NCBI GenBank assembly: GCA_913043205.1
Contig: CAJWLF010000011.1
Location: 1-64,000 of the forward strand
Reading direction: 5' to 3'
Source: an uncultured Chloroflexota bacterium
Lineage (GTDB): Bacteria > Chloroflexota > UBA11872 > VXNJ01
DNA: 64,000 bases
Part shown: positions 54,594 through 63,644 of the stretch, in pieces
Position numbering within the stretch: the first letter of the stretch is position 1
Layout: each line of letters opens with the position of its first letter
Notes under the pieces: model-generated
What the model was told of the DNA's origin: nothing
What the model saw: the letters and a program-made list of their open reading frames with translations, nothing else
Database searches by the model: none
Translations under genes and position numbers: made by a program

Positions 54594-56642
54594 CTAATCA
54601 TCATCACCATCAGGCCTTTTGTTGCTACGATATTTGCAATCCGGATATCTCACGCAACCAAAAAACTTAGTTGTCCGTCCACGTAGATTCCCTCTCCTTT
54701 CGACCACTTGCCCATCGCCACAATCCGGACATATTATTCCGGTTGCCAGTCCATACCCGCGAGAAAAGTCGCAGTCTGGATAGCCAACGCAAGCAATAAA
54801 CCAGTTTCCTTTTCTACTTCGCTTCCAGACAAGGTCTAGGCCGCACTCGGGACAGTCTTCCCCCAATTTCTCGTAGGTTGCTTCAACAACTTTCATATCA
54901 GTTTTTGCACGTTGAATATCTTGTTGAAAAGGATCCCAGAAGTCGGAAAGCGGTTGGATCCAGTCGGTATTGTCAGACGCAACACTATCTAGATTATCCT
55001 CCATACGACGAGTAAAAGCTTTGTCAATAACCTCAGGGAAGAACTCAACGAGCGCGTCTACTACATCTTCCCCCAACTTAGTTGGCCTTAAAGCTCTACC
55101 TTCTCTCTCCACGTAGAGGGCATCGTTTATACGTCTAATAGTGGGAGCGTAGGTACTAGGCCGACCTATTCCCTCTTCCTCCATTACCCGTATTAACCCG
55201 GCCTCACTATATCTGGAAGGTGGCTCCGTAAAATGTTGAATTCCTTCTACAGACTCAGCTAACACCTGCTGCCCGTCAGACAAAGAAAGAATAGCTCTAT
55301 TTTTCTCTTCGACAGAACCATCCTCCTTAGATACGACAAAATGACCGGGAAACACAATTTCCGTAGTCGATGATCTAAATTTATAGGGTGCGTTGCTAGC
55401 CAAGTGCGGGGCAATTATCGCTGTAACTGTCCGCAGTCGTGCAGGGACCATCTGACTTGATACAAACTGTCTCCAAATTAGAGAATATAGACGCCGCTGT
55501 GAAGGGTCCAGGTGCTCCTCCATAGCTTCAGGTGTCCGGTTCACCGAGGTCGGTCGAATTGCTTCATGTGCTTCTTGTGCATTACGTGACTTGGTTTTGT
55601 ACGTATTCGGTTTGTCCGGATATAGATCTTCACCGTATCTCTTCTCTATGAACCCTTTCACTTCCGTACGCGCCTCGTTTGAAATATTCAAAGAGTCAGT
55701 TCTCATATACGTAATAAGCCCCGTCCTATTACCATCAGCTACAACAACTCCCTCGTAAAGTTGTTGAGCAATACGCATCGTTTGCGAAGGCGAAAGGCCT
55801 AATCTATTAGACGATGCTCGTTGTAAGGAAGCTGTGGTAAACGGGGCACTTGGACGCGACTGCCTCTCCCGACTTTTGACAGATTCCACCGTGTAGGATT
55901 CCGATTGCAACTGTTCCACTATCTGATTGGCGCTGTCCTCGTCAGAAATATCAAGCTTGTCAGGAACCCCAATAACCATTGCATTAAAGGACGAACCAGA
56001 ACTCTCATGTGCAGAAAACCGCCCTTCAACTGACCACCATTCATCGGGTACAAAGGCACGAATTTCCCTCTCTCTCTCAACAACCATACGAAGGGCAACA
56101 CTCTGAACTCGGCCCGCAGATCGAGCACCTTTAATTTTCCTATTCAAGAGTGGGCTTAACTCAAATCCAACAAGTCTATCCAGAATTCGTCGAGCCTGTT
56201 GAGCAGCCACAAGATTCTCGTCTATAGCCCGCGGTTCCTCTAAGGCACGTAGAATGGCAGTCTTGGTGATTTCATGAAACTCAACTCTTCGAGTCTTTTT
56301 GGCATCCAAGCGGCAAGCTTCTGCAACATGCCATGCTATTGCTTCACCCTCTCTATCTGGATCAGTGGCAAGTAAAACAAGTGACGCCCGTTCAGCACGA
56401 TTTTGTAAATCGTTAACGAGATTTAGCCTTTCAGGAGGAACAACATACAATGGTTCAAAATCTCTGCGTACATTTACCCCCAACATCCTTTGCGGAAGAT
56501 CACGAATATGGCCAACCGTGGCGACCACGTCGAACTCGTTTCCCAAAAACTGTTGAAGCGTTTCAGCTTTTGTTCGAGACTCAACAACTATTAACTGCGA
56601 CTCTTTAGAGCCATCAGCTTTAGAACTTAACTTCGTTTTCAA
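54594..56642 (-). CDS. topA: DNA topoisomerase I
   Basis: A 682-residue type IA topoisomerase that relaxes negative supercoils. Toprim: LIVVESRTKAETL and TDPDREGEAIAWH. Active-site Tyr in LITYMRTDS near residue 310. Two C4 zinc ribbons close the protein, starting CPECGLDLVW and CPDCGDGQVV, each ending in a YPDC. The listed start is TTG with no clear ribosome site. The frame is open for 18 more Lys-rich codons upstream with no standard start, so the real start could be non-canonical. Confidence 0.95.
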   Translation of the reverse strand: MKTKLSSKADGSKESQLIVVESRTKAETLQQFLGNEFDVVATVGHIRDLPQRMLGVNVRRDFEPLYVVPPERLNLVNDLQNRAERASLVLLATDPDREGEAIAWHVAEACRLDAKKTRRVEFHEITKTAILRALEEPRAIDENLVAAQQARRILDRLVGFELSPLLNRKIKGARSAGRVQSVALRMVVEREREIRAFVPDEWWSVEGRFSAHESSGSSFNAMVIGVPDKLDISDEDSANQIVEQLQSESYTVESVKSRERQSRPSAPFTTASLQRASSNRLGLSPSQTMRIAQQLYEGVVVADGNRTGLITYMRTDSLNISNEARTEVKGFIEKRYGEDLYPDKPNTYKTKSRNAQEAHEAIRPTSVNRTPEAMEEHLDPSQRRLYSLIWRQFVSSQMVPARLRTVTAIIAPHLASNAPYKFRSSTTEIVFPGHFVVSKEDGSVEEKNRAILSLSDGQQVLAESVEGIQHFTEPPSRYSEAGLIRVMEEEGIGRPSTYAPTIRRINDALYVEREGRALRPTKLGEDVVDALVEFFPEVIDKAFTRRMEDNLDSVASDNTDWIQPLSDFWDPFQQDIQRAKTDMKVVEATYEKLGEDCPECGLDLVWKRSRKGNWFIACVGYPDCDFSRGYGLATGIICPDCGDGQVVERRGNLRGRTTKFFGCVRYPDCKYRSNKRPDGDDD

Positions 56643-56697
56643 ACCGCCATCACGTACTTTCTTTGGTTTATCTTCCGTAGCTGCTATTGACTAACCC

Positions 56698-59600
56698 CTA
56701 TTCCTGTTGCCTATATTCCATGTTACAAACTGCTTGTAAATATGCCATCAAACGGTCTCGCCAATACTTGTCGTCTTCAAACCTATCCCAGACTATTCGA
56801 TTCGATTTGATTCGCACCGATTTACCCAAATGATTCCGCACAGTACGAATATGCACTTGGTGACCGGAGGTAAACTTTATCAGCAATTCGCCATCATAAT
56901 GTGTAATAGACAAAAGCCCAATCGACGTGGCATAAGCTCGAACCTTCATTATGTAACACAGATTCTGAACGCACTTAGGGAAATTACCGAAACGATCCAG
57001 CAATTCGTTTACGGCCCTATTAGCGTCATCTGGAGTCCGTATGCTCGCAAGTCTTTGGTATTCACGAATTTTCGTACGATAACTTCCAACATATTCCTCT
57101 GGCAAATATGCATCGAGTGGTAAATCCACAGCCGCCGGGGCTACTTTAGCCGGTACTGATTCGCCTCTTTGGAGTTGGACCGCCTCAGTAATCATACGGG
57201 TGTAAAGGTCAAAACCTACCGAATTAGCAAATCCAGACTGATCAGCACCTAATAGGTCGCCAGCGCCGCGGATTTCAAGATCTTTCATGGCAAGCCTGAA
57301 TCCAGCTCCCAGCTCACTAGCTTCCATAAGAGCCTCTAGTCGCTGTTTTGCCTCGTCAGTAAGCCTATGTCCGGGACGATGGAGCATATACGCATAGCCT
57401 TGGACGTTAGATCGTCCTACTCTTCCACGTAATTGGTAAAGCTGAGACAATCCGAACATCCATGAGTCGTCAACTATAAGGGTATTTACGTTCGGTAGGT
57501 CCATTCCACTTTCAATTATTGCGGTACATATGAGTACGTCCGCATTACCACCACCAAAAAAGGTCATAATTCGTTCTAGCTCAGCGCCTGCCATTTTCCC
57601 ATGCGCCACAGAAAAGGAAGCCTCAGGAACAAGTCTTTGTAATCGTTCGGCTAGAGCCGCAATTGTTTTAATCCTATTGTGCACCACATAGATCTGTCCT
57701 CCACGTCTTAATTCACGTAAGATAGCCTCGCGCACTATTTCATCGTCCCAACTAGTAACATAAGTTTTGACAGCAAGACGATCTAATGGCGGAGTTTCAA
57801 TAAGACTAACTTCCCTAAGGCCCGTTAAGGCCATGTGCAATGTCCTTGGTATTGGAGTGGCGCTCAGTGTTAGTACATCGGTCTCCACACGTAATGACTT
57901 CAATTTCTCTTTATGTGCAACCCCAAAACGTTGCTCTTCGTCGATTATTACCAGCCCGAGATTTCTGAAATTTATGTCTTTTCCCAATACTCGATGTGTT
58001 CCAATAATTAAATCAATGTCGCCTTCATTAAGTCGTTTGATAATGCTTCGTTGATCAGCAGATGTCCGAAACCGGCTCAAAACCTCTATTGTTATAGGAA
58101 AGTCTTTCATTCTGCTACTAAAGGTTTCCGCATGTTGCTGAGCAAGAATAGTGGTCGGAACCAATATCGCCACTTGCTTACCAGCGTCTATTGCCTTGAA
58201 TGCCGCCCGAACAGCGACCTCGGTCTTGCCGTAGCCCACGTCACCACACACCAGCCTATCCATAGGTGATTCAGACTCCATGTCACCCTTTACATCGTCA
58301 ATAGCAGACGCCTGATCGAGTGTCTCAACGAATTCAAAAGCATCCTCTAATTGAAGTTGCCATGTAGAGTCGGGTGGAAATGCGTACCCTGTCGAGGTCT
58401 TCCTGCTGGCATATAATTGAATCAATTGACCCGCAATGTCACGAGCAGATGATTTCGCCTTACTTTTTGCTCGTTCCCAATCAGCAGAGCCAAGCTTGTT
58501 GAGTTTTGGGCCATATCCGCCAGATGAAATATATTTTTGAACTCTTTCAACCTGATCTACCGGTACGTATACTTTAGCTTCACCGGCGTATTGAAGTAGT
58601 AGGTACTCTTTTTCACCGCCAATCTCGGCAAGTTTTACAATCTTTTCAAATTGTCCAATCCCATGTTCAATATGCACAACAAAGTCTCCAGGAGAAATAT
58701 CGGATAGAAATGCACCGTCAGATAACGATATCTTTTTTCTCCGTTGGACAGCCTTAGAACGACCGAATATCTCAGCGTCGGTGACAATTTGAATATTCCC
58801 TTTCTCGTAACTCCATCCTTGGCTCAGAAAGCATTTCACTCCGAGCACACTTTGAGACCCCAGGCAATTTACCGTGGCTATGTCGGAGAAGCCGGAGTCG
58901 TATTCGATAAATGGACCCTTCAATTTTCCGAGCTGCTCACTAACGAGAATAGTAGTGTTCTGACCCGACTTTACTGTCTCCACCATTTCATGCAAACGGG
59001 ATTGAAACAAGGGGATTGATCGGAACGATTCAACCATCGAGTGGGACGCAAAGGAAGGATTCTCGCTAGAAAACAACTTAATGGGTGAGTCGTCCATGTG
59101 GCAAAAAAAAGCATCATAGTCAACTAGAGGCGAGGGGGTCTGTCTAGGTAGCTCACCTGATTCAATCAGAGCAAGAAGAGACTCGTCGCTATCGCCAACA
59201 TATTCTTTAAGCTTTTGCAGAACTTTGTCATAGTCGTCTATAGCTATTAAGCAGTCTTTACAATAATCCAGAACACAGGCCCATGGCTCTAGTCCACTTG
59301 CCAAATAAAAAGCCGACGAATCAAAGGAGATACCAGCTTCAAGATAATTTATATGGTTCCGCCAACGCTCTTTGTCCTCTAATCGCATATTGTCAGTATT
59401 CAACCTGCCCAATTGATGAGCTATATCCGGCCCGTTACTAATGGGAATCTCCGAAACTGGGATCAGCCTAAAATCACCGATGCTAAATTTGGACAGTTGG
59501 GTGTTTACGTCAAAACGTTGAATGGAATCTATTTCATCACCAAAGAAGTCCATTCTGACCGGATCGTCGCCTTCTATGGGGTATATGTCGACGATACCGC

Positions 59601-60144
59601 CTCGAACGGAAAATTCACCAGTCTTCTCGACTAGTGGCGTTCTTCGGAAACCAAATGCAAGCAGGGCCTTAACCAGGCGGTCATGCGTTATGACATCCCC
59701 CACTGACAAATTAAGTAGCTCGGCCATATCGGTCATAGACGTAGGAAGCTTGCGCATTGCAGCCTCTACCGACATGACAAAAACAGATCCATTTTCGTTA
59801 GCTTGACTAGCTTCCAATAAACGATAAAGTCTTGCCGCCCTCTCGTTGGTAGTCCGGCTGCTAGCAGGCCCCTGAGACAAAGCCGGTTGGTCCAGTGCTG
59901 GAATCATCACAACTTGCAAATCATCTGCCCAAGCATTCAGATCGGACGTCAGTAGGTGGGATCGCGCTTCATCCGCGGTAATGACAATAATTGGAGATGG
60001 AAATTGTCGGGCCGCTTCCGCTAGAAAGATCGGCCTGAGCTGAGGCTGCAATACATAGTTCTGTTTTTCCCCGTTACAGATGCTCGCTATAGGTGTTAGG
60101 AATTCCTTGCGAGCGACGATGTCAGCAATTTCTTTTAGTCTCAA
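56698..60144 (-). CDS. mfd: Transcription-repair coupling factor Mfd
   Basis: An 1148-residue translocase that removes RNA polymerase stalled at DNA damage and recruits UvrA. Order: UvrB-homology N-terminal region, the RNA polymerase interaction region with DFVVHIEHGIGQFEKIV near residue 490, SF2 motor with Walker A CGDVGYGKTEVA and LVIIDEEQRFGV, then YQLRGRVGRSNVQGYAYML, and the TRCF C-terminal domain. The TTG start overlaps the pth stop (TTGA). Confidence 0.96.
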   Translation of the reverse strand: MRLKEIADIVARKEFLTPIASICNGEKQNYVLQPQLRPIFLAEAARQFPSPIIVITADEARSHLLTSDLNAWADDLQVVMIPALDQPALSQGPASSRTTNERAARLYRLLEASQANENGSVFVMSVEAAMRKLPTSMTDMAELLNLSVGDVITHDRLVKALLAFGFRRTPLVEKTGEFSVRGGIVDIYPIEGDDPVRMDFFGDEIDSIQRFDVNTQLSKFSIGDFRLIPVSEIPISNGPDIAHQLGRLNTDNMRLEDKERWRNHINYLEAGISFDSSAFYLASGLEPWACVLDYCKDCLIAIDDYDKVLQKLKEYVGDSDESLLALIESGELPRQTPSPLVDYDAFFCHMDDSPIKLFSSENPSFASHSMVESFRSIPLFQSRLHEMVETVKSGQNTTILVSEQLGKLKGPFIEYDSGFSDIATVNCLGSQSVLGVKCFLSQGWSYEKGNIQIVTDAEIFGRSKAVQRRKKISLSDGAFLSDISPGDFVVHIEHGIGQFEKIVKLAEIGGEKEYLLLQYAGEAKVYVPVDQVERVQKYISSGGYGPKLNKLGSADWERAKSKAKSSARDIAGQLIQLYASRKTSTGYAFPPDSTWQLQLEDAFEFVETLDQASAIDDVKGDMESESPMDRLVCGDVGYGKTEVAVRAAFKAIDAGKQVAILVPTTILAQQHAETFSSRMKDFPITIEVLSRFRTSADQRSIIKRLNEGDIDLIIGTHRVLGKDINFRNLGLVIIDEEQRFGVAHKEKLKSLRVETDVLTLSATPIPRTLHMALTGLREVSLIETPPLDRLAVKTYVTSWDDEIVREAILRELRRGGQIYVVHNRIKTIAALAERLQRLVPEASFSVAHGKMAGAELERIMTFFGGGNADVLICTAIIESGMDLPNVNTLIVDDSWMFGLSQLYQLRGRVGRSNVQGYAYMLHRPGHRLTDEAKQRLEALMEASELGAGFRLAMKDLEIRGAGDLLGADQSGFANSVGFDLYTRMITEAVQLQRGESVPAKVAPAAVDLPLDAYLPEEYVGSYRTKIREYQRLASIRTPDDANRAVNELLDRFGNFPKCVQNLCYIMKVRAYATSIGLLSITHYDGELLIKFTSGHQVHIRTVRNHLGKSVRIKSNRIVWDRFEDDKYWRDRLMAYLQAVCNMEYRQQE

Positions 60145-60713
60145 TTTTCTATTATTGGAATCTCTGGAATCACTTGTCCCGGTTCTTTCACGACTAGAGC
60201 GCAGACCGTCCTACTGGCCAAAGAAATCATTGTATTTACAGACGACAATTCTGAATCAAGAAACGATTCAAGAACAAAGTCGGCTGCATCGACGCCTGAA
60301 GGAGGCCGTCCGACTCCCATCCTAATCCGAACGAATTGATCGGATTTAACAGCAGATATAATGGATTTAATACCGTTATGCCCTCCGGACGACCCTTCGG
60401 TTTTAACTCGGACCGACCCTAGCTTAAGATCAATGTCGTCATGCACTACCACAAGGGAAGATAAACAAATACCCAGGTTTTCTAACACTTTCACCACAGA
60501 TTTCCCAGAATTGTTTACGTAATTGCTCGGCTGCAATATTTCAAGGCAACTGGACTCGATTTCACAGGAGTACACGCGCCCCGCATTTCTAATTGTGCGC
60601 TTAGTGGTTGGCAATGATTGCGCCAGATGGTTTGCCACCATCCATCCCAAATTATGACGTGTTTTGTGGTAACGAGCGCCTGGATTACCCAAACATACTA
60701 CCAACCATTTCAT
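60141..60713 (-). CDS. pth: Peptidyl-tRNA hydrolase
   Basis: A 190-residue enzyme that recycles peptidyl-tRNA dropped from ribosomes. CLGNPGARYHKTRHNLGW carries the catalytic His near residue 20, VVHDDIDLKLG carries the Asp, and SSGGHNGIKSI is diagnostic. The reading frame is full length. It is coupled to mfd by a 4-base overlap, an arrangement found in many bacteria. Confidence 0.96.
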   Translation of the reverse strand: MKWLVVCLGNPGARYHKTRHNLGWMVANHLAQSLPTTKRTIRNAGRVYSCEIESSCLEILQPSNYVNNSGKSVVKVLENLGICLSSLVVVHDDIDLKLGSVRVKTEGSSGGHNGIKSIISAVKSDQFVRIRMGVGRPPSGVDAADFVLESFLDSELSSVNTMISLASRTVCALVVKEPGQVIPEIPIIEN

Positions 60714-60752
60714 ATTCTACCCACCCGAACATATTTCCTATTAATTAGATCT

Positions 60753-61613
60753 TTAGGAGACAAAATTCGTACCCAAAAGAGTTTTGCCGAGCCGCCTCCA
60801 GGACGCTAAGTCTAATTCCTGCGGTCTAACGTTGGGATCAACGTTAGATTCAGAACACAATGATCGAACCTCCCCGACCGAAATATGAAGCCCAGCAGCT
60901 AGAGAATTGTGAAGTTTTTTTCGTCGACTCGCGAAGGCATGGCGAGCCAACAACAGATAGGAACAAACGATCGGATCGTCGGCCGGCACCTCATTGCTGA
61001 TAATACGCACGAGAGCGGAGTCAATTTTCGGAATGGGCCAAAAAGCATCGGAAGGTACTTTAAGGAGGAGACGTGATGACCCAAACGACTGAATCAACAA
61101 TGACAGAAGGCTCATCGAGCCAGGCTTAGCGCACATCCTTTGTGCTACTTCCAGTTGGAGCATCACCGTCAGTCGAACTGGTCGATGGTTGGACTGAAGC
61201 AAATTAACGGTAGTTGGGGTCCCGATGCTGTAGGGCAAGTTACCCAGTACTGAATAGCTCTCATCCGGAAAAATTGTGGCTGTGTCGATAGACCGGATAT
61301 CTCGCCGCATTACCTTGACATGTCTATGACGTTTGACAAGTCGTCTCAGCTGAAACACCAAATCAGCATCAATCTCGACGGCTAACAGAGCTCCACAAAG
61401 TGGTGCTATTAATTCTGTCAATCTGCCAGTACCGGCCCCGATTTCAAGGATGTTTTCCGACGGTCGTATATCGGCATGGTGAACGATGGTTGCCAGCACT
61501 TCATCGTCTATTAGAAGATTCTGACCACGAAGCTTACTCGGCCTGAAACCCTTAGGAGCATCACTGGGACGATCCCTCCGGCGGGACTTTCGATTCCGTA
61601 CCTTCCGCACCAC
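60753..61613 (-). CDS. rsmA: 16S rRNA dimethyladenosine transferase RsmA (KsgA)
   Basis: A 286-residue methyltransferase that dimethylates two adjacent adenines in 16S helix 45. The SAM site LEIGAGTGRLTELIAPL and the target-base motif LGNLPYSIGTP (NLPY) are intact. An extra basic head of about 20 residues (KVRNRKSRRRDRP) precedes the usual start. It begins at GTG, overlapping the previous stop by one base (TAGTG), so it is coupled to the SDR-like gene upstream. Confidence 0.94.
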   Translation of the reverse strand: MVRKVRNRKSRRRDRPSDAPKGFRPSKLRGQNLLIDDEVLATIVHHADIRPSENILEIGAGTGRLTELIAPLCGALLAVEIDADLVFQLRRLVKRHRHVKVMRRDIRSIDTATIFPDESYSVLGNLPYSIGTPTTVNLLQSNHRPVRLTVMLQLEVAQRMCAKPGSMSLLSLLIQSFGSSRLLLKVPSDAFWPIPKIDSALVRIISNEVPADDPIVCSYLLLARHAFASRRKKLHNSLAAGLHISVGEVRSLCSESNVDPNVRPQELDLASWRRLGKTLLGTNFVS

Positions 61614-62278
61614 TAAGGTCCTTCACTAGCTACCGAAAGGATATTGCCAGATACATAATCACTCTGAGATGTCGACAAAAACTCCACTATTCCCGTGACT
61701 TGATCGCTTATGTCCGATCGACAAGCAACAGCACAATATACAAGCAAGTCACGTGGAATCTTAACAGCATTCATGGAGACTTGGTTCTCAGCAAGCTCCT
61801 GAGAAGATGATTTAAGTAGCATTCGGGTAGATGAGTCAAGCATCGCACAGACACAGCAATCACAGGACCCGGTTATCAAAACCACCTTGCGCAGTTTTGT
61901 CTCGTATTTCGCCTGACGACAGGCCCACCTGCAAAACTCCATGGTTTCTCTGAGTACTTGACTAATACTTGTCATAATTTGTCTTGGATCAGCCAGAGGG
62001 TTCGATAAACAATGGTTCATATTAGAGCAGAAGACAGCAACATCTATTTCATGCTCAACTGAACTTGTTTGCAAGCAGGACGCAAAAGAATCCTTTCCTA
62101 CGAATCGCTTAATCTTAAAATCCTCGTTCACAAATGGCGCCCAATCGGCCATATTGAAATTAGTGGAGTCGGTTAATAGCCATATAACTTGCTTTCCATC
62201 TCTGGAAAATGACTCAGCAATATGGCGCATAATGGTAGATTGAGTGGACGCTAGCAGAAGGTGCCCAAAAGACTTCAT
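61613..62278 (-). CDS. Cysteine-rich, SDR-fold-like protein of unknown function
   Basis: A 221-residue protein I do not recognise by name. Its outline follows an SDR: a strand-helix start (GHLLLASTQSTIMRHIAESF), 'EIDVAVFCSN' where SDRs have 'iDvlVnNAG', and an ending (VTGIVEFLSTSQSDYVSGNI) like the SDR tail. The Gly-rich cofactor motif, NNAG and YxxxK are all missing. It has 11 cysteines, including CDCCVC at 139-144 near where the catalytic Ser would be. It overlaps by 4 bases the stop of a canonical SDR and by one base the rsmA start. It may be a pseudoenzyme partner or a metal-binding protein. Confidence 0.6.
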   Translation of the reverse strand: MKSFGHLLLASTQSTIMRHIAESFSRDGKQVIWLLTDSTNFNMADWAPFVNEDFKIKRFVGKDSFASCLQTSSVEHEIDVAVFCSNMNHCLSNPLADPRQIMTSISQVLRETMEFCRWACRQAKYETKLRKVVLITGSCDCCVCAMLDSSTRMLLKSSSQELAENQVSMNAVKIPRDLLVYCAVACRSDISDQVTGIVEFLSTSQSDYVSGNILSVASEGP

Positions 62279-63057
62279 CCGGTCAAATAGCCCCCATCAA
62301 CCATTATGGTTTGCCCTCGAAGATATTTGGCGAACGGTGTCGCTAAAAACGCAACTACGCCCGCCACTTCTTCAGGCAATGCCAGGCGTCCCCAGGGAAT
62401 CTGCCCAACGATACCCTCAAGCACACCAGGTTGTTCTAATAAAGAGTTGGTCATTGGAGTGTCTAAATACCCTGGCCCGACCGAAAAGACTCCGATGTTT
62501 GATTTTGCATATTGGTGACCGTAAAACCGTGTCATACCAGAAATGCCCCCTTTCGCCGTGGAATATGCACAGTTGCCTAACCCAGCCACTACCTGACGAA
62601 TGGAAGACACATTGATTATTGCTCCTGGAATATTCGCTTCAGACATATAGTCTCCCGCGGCCCTCATTCCAAAATACACCCCAGCGAGATTGACAGCAAT
62701 CACACGATCCCAGTCCTCATCGGCAATGTCTCTGACTGGAGACCGCCTATTAATTCCCGCATTATTTACCATGATGTCAACATGTCCATGGATACCGTGG
62801 CTGGCGAGAATGCAAGATTTAATGGAATCAAAATCAGAAACGTCAGTTTCGATAAATATAGGGCCGTAGGCGCTTTTATCGAATAGTTGTTGCCGAGATC
62901 GAATTATAGACAATGTCTCCTCAGCCTTGGGGCAATCAATGTCAGCAATAACTACTGTCGCCCCATCATTAGCTAGCCTTACTGCTATAGCGCGACCGTT
63001 TCCAGAAGACCCTCCGGTGACGATAGCGGTCTTACCCACCAATTGCTTCGATCCCAT
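62275..63057 (-). CDS. Short-chain dehydrogenase/reductase, canonical
   Basis: A 260-residue classical SDR. Cofactor motif TGGSSGNGRA at 15-24 (Asn where Ile is usual), NNAGINRR near 92, catalytic Ser in NVSSIRQ and YSTAK (Tyr and Lys). The C-terminal WGRLALPEEVAGVVAFLATP and VDGGY are textbook. It overlaps rdgB by 26 bases upstream and is coupled (ATGA) to the cysteine-rich SDR-like gene downstream. Substrate unknown, probably a sugar or polyol-type alcohol. Confidence 0.88.
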   Translation of the reverse strand: MGSKQLVGKTAIVTGGSSGNGRAIAVRLANDGATVVIADIDCPKAEETLSIIRSRQQLFDKSAYGPIFIETDVSDFDSIKSCILASHGIHGHVDIMVNNAGINRRSPVRDIADEDWDRVIAVNLAGVYFGMRAAGDYMSEANIPGAIINVSSIRQVVAGLGNCAYSTAKGGISGMTRFYGHQYAKSNIGVFSVGPGYLDTPMTNSLLEQPGVLEGIVGQIPWGRLALPEEVAGVVAFLATPFAKYLRGQTIMVDGGYLTG

Positions 63058-63640
63058 GTATATTTATCCAATCAATCACTAGGTTTAGTGCCTTAACCCT
63101 GTGGCTAATTTGATTCTTATCAGCAAATGACAATTCTGCAAACGATTTACTAAATCCATCGGGCACGAAAATCGGATCATAACCAAACCCATTCACACCA
63201 GAAGGCTCAAAATTCACCGTTCCCTCACAGACAGCTTCGCAATTGAAAAGTAGCTCTTCACGCATGGCAATAGCCATTGCGCAACGAAATTTCGCCTTCC
63301 TATTTGTAGAATCGCTATGGGCGAGTAGGGATAGCACCTTTTGACAACGCCCATAATCAGTTTTCAAGCCCTCGAAGCGATTCGACAGAACCCCGGGACG
63401 TCCACCTAATTCACACACCTCAAATCCTGAGTCGTCCGCAAGTACAAGCCCAGAATATTTCCTTGAATACGCCATAGCTTTTATAGATGCGTTCTCTGCG
63501 AACGACGACACACCCTCTTTTACGTCTAAAGCTATGTTCAATTCAGCGGGGCAAATAAACGCAATATTGGAGCCCTGACTCATACTTATTATTTCAGCGA
63601 TCTTATGATCGTTGGACGAACCAAGCAACACGTTTATCAT
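63032..63640 (-). CDS. rdgB: Non-canonical purine NTP pyrophosphatase (RdgB/HAM1)
   Basis: About 202 residues. It removes ITP, dITP and XTP from the nucleotide pool. LLGSSNDHKIAEI opens the fold; LADDSGFEV, GRPGVLSNRF and NGFGYDPIF are diagnostic. I use the ATG at 63640 (MINVLLGSS), where homology begins; an ATG-less extension to 63685 adds 15 unrelated residues. It lies 4 bases after the amidohydrolase stop and overlaps the SDR start. Confidence 0.93.
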   Translation of the reverse strand: MINVLLGSSNDHKIAEIISMSQGSNIAFICPAELNIALDVKEGVSSFAENASIKAMAYSRKYSGLVLADDSGFEVCELGGRPGVLSNRFEGLKTDYGRCQKVLSLLAHSDSTNRKAKFRCAMAIAMREELLFNCEAVCEGTVNFEPSGVNGFGYDPIFVPDGFSKSFAELSFADKNQISHRVKALNLVIDWINIHGIEAIGG

Positions 63641-63644
63641 CAGA

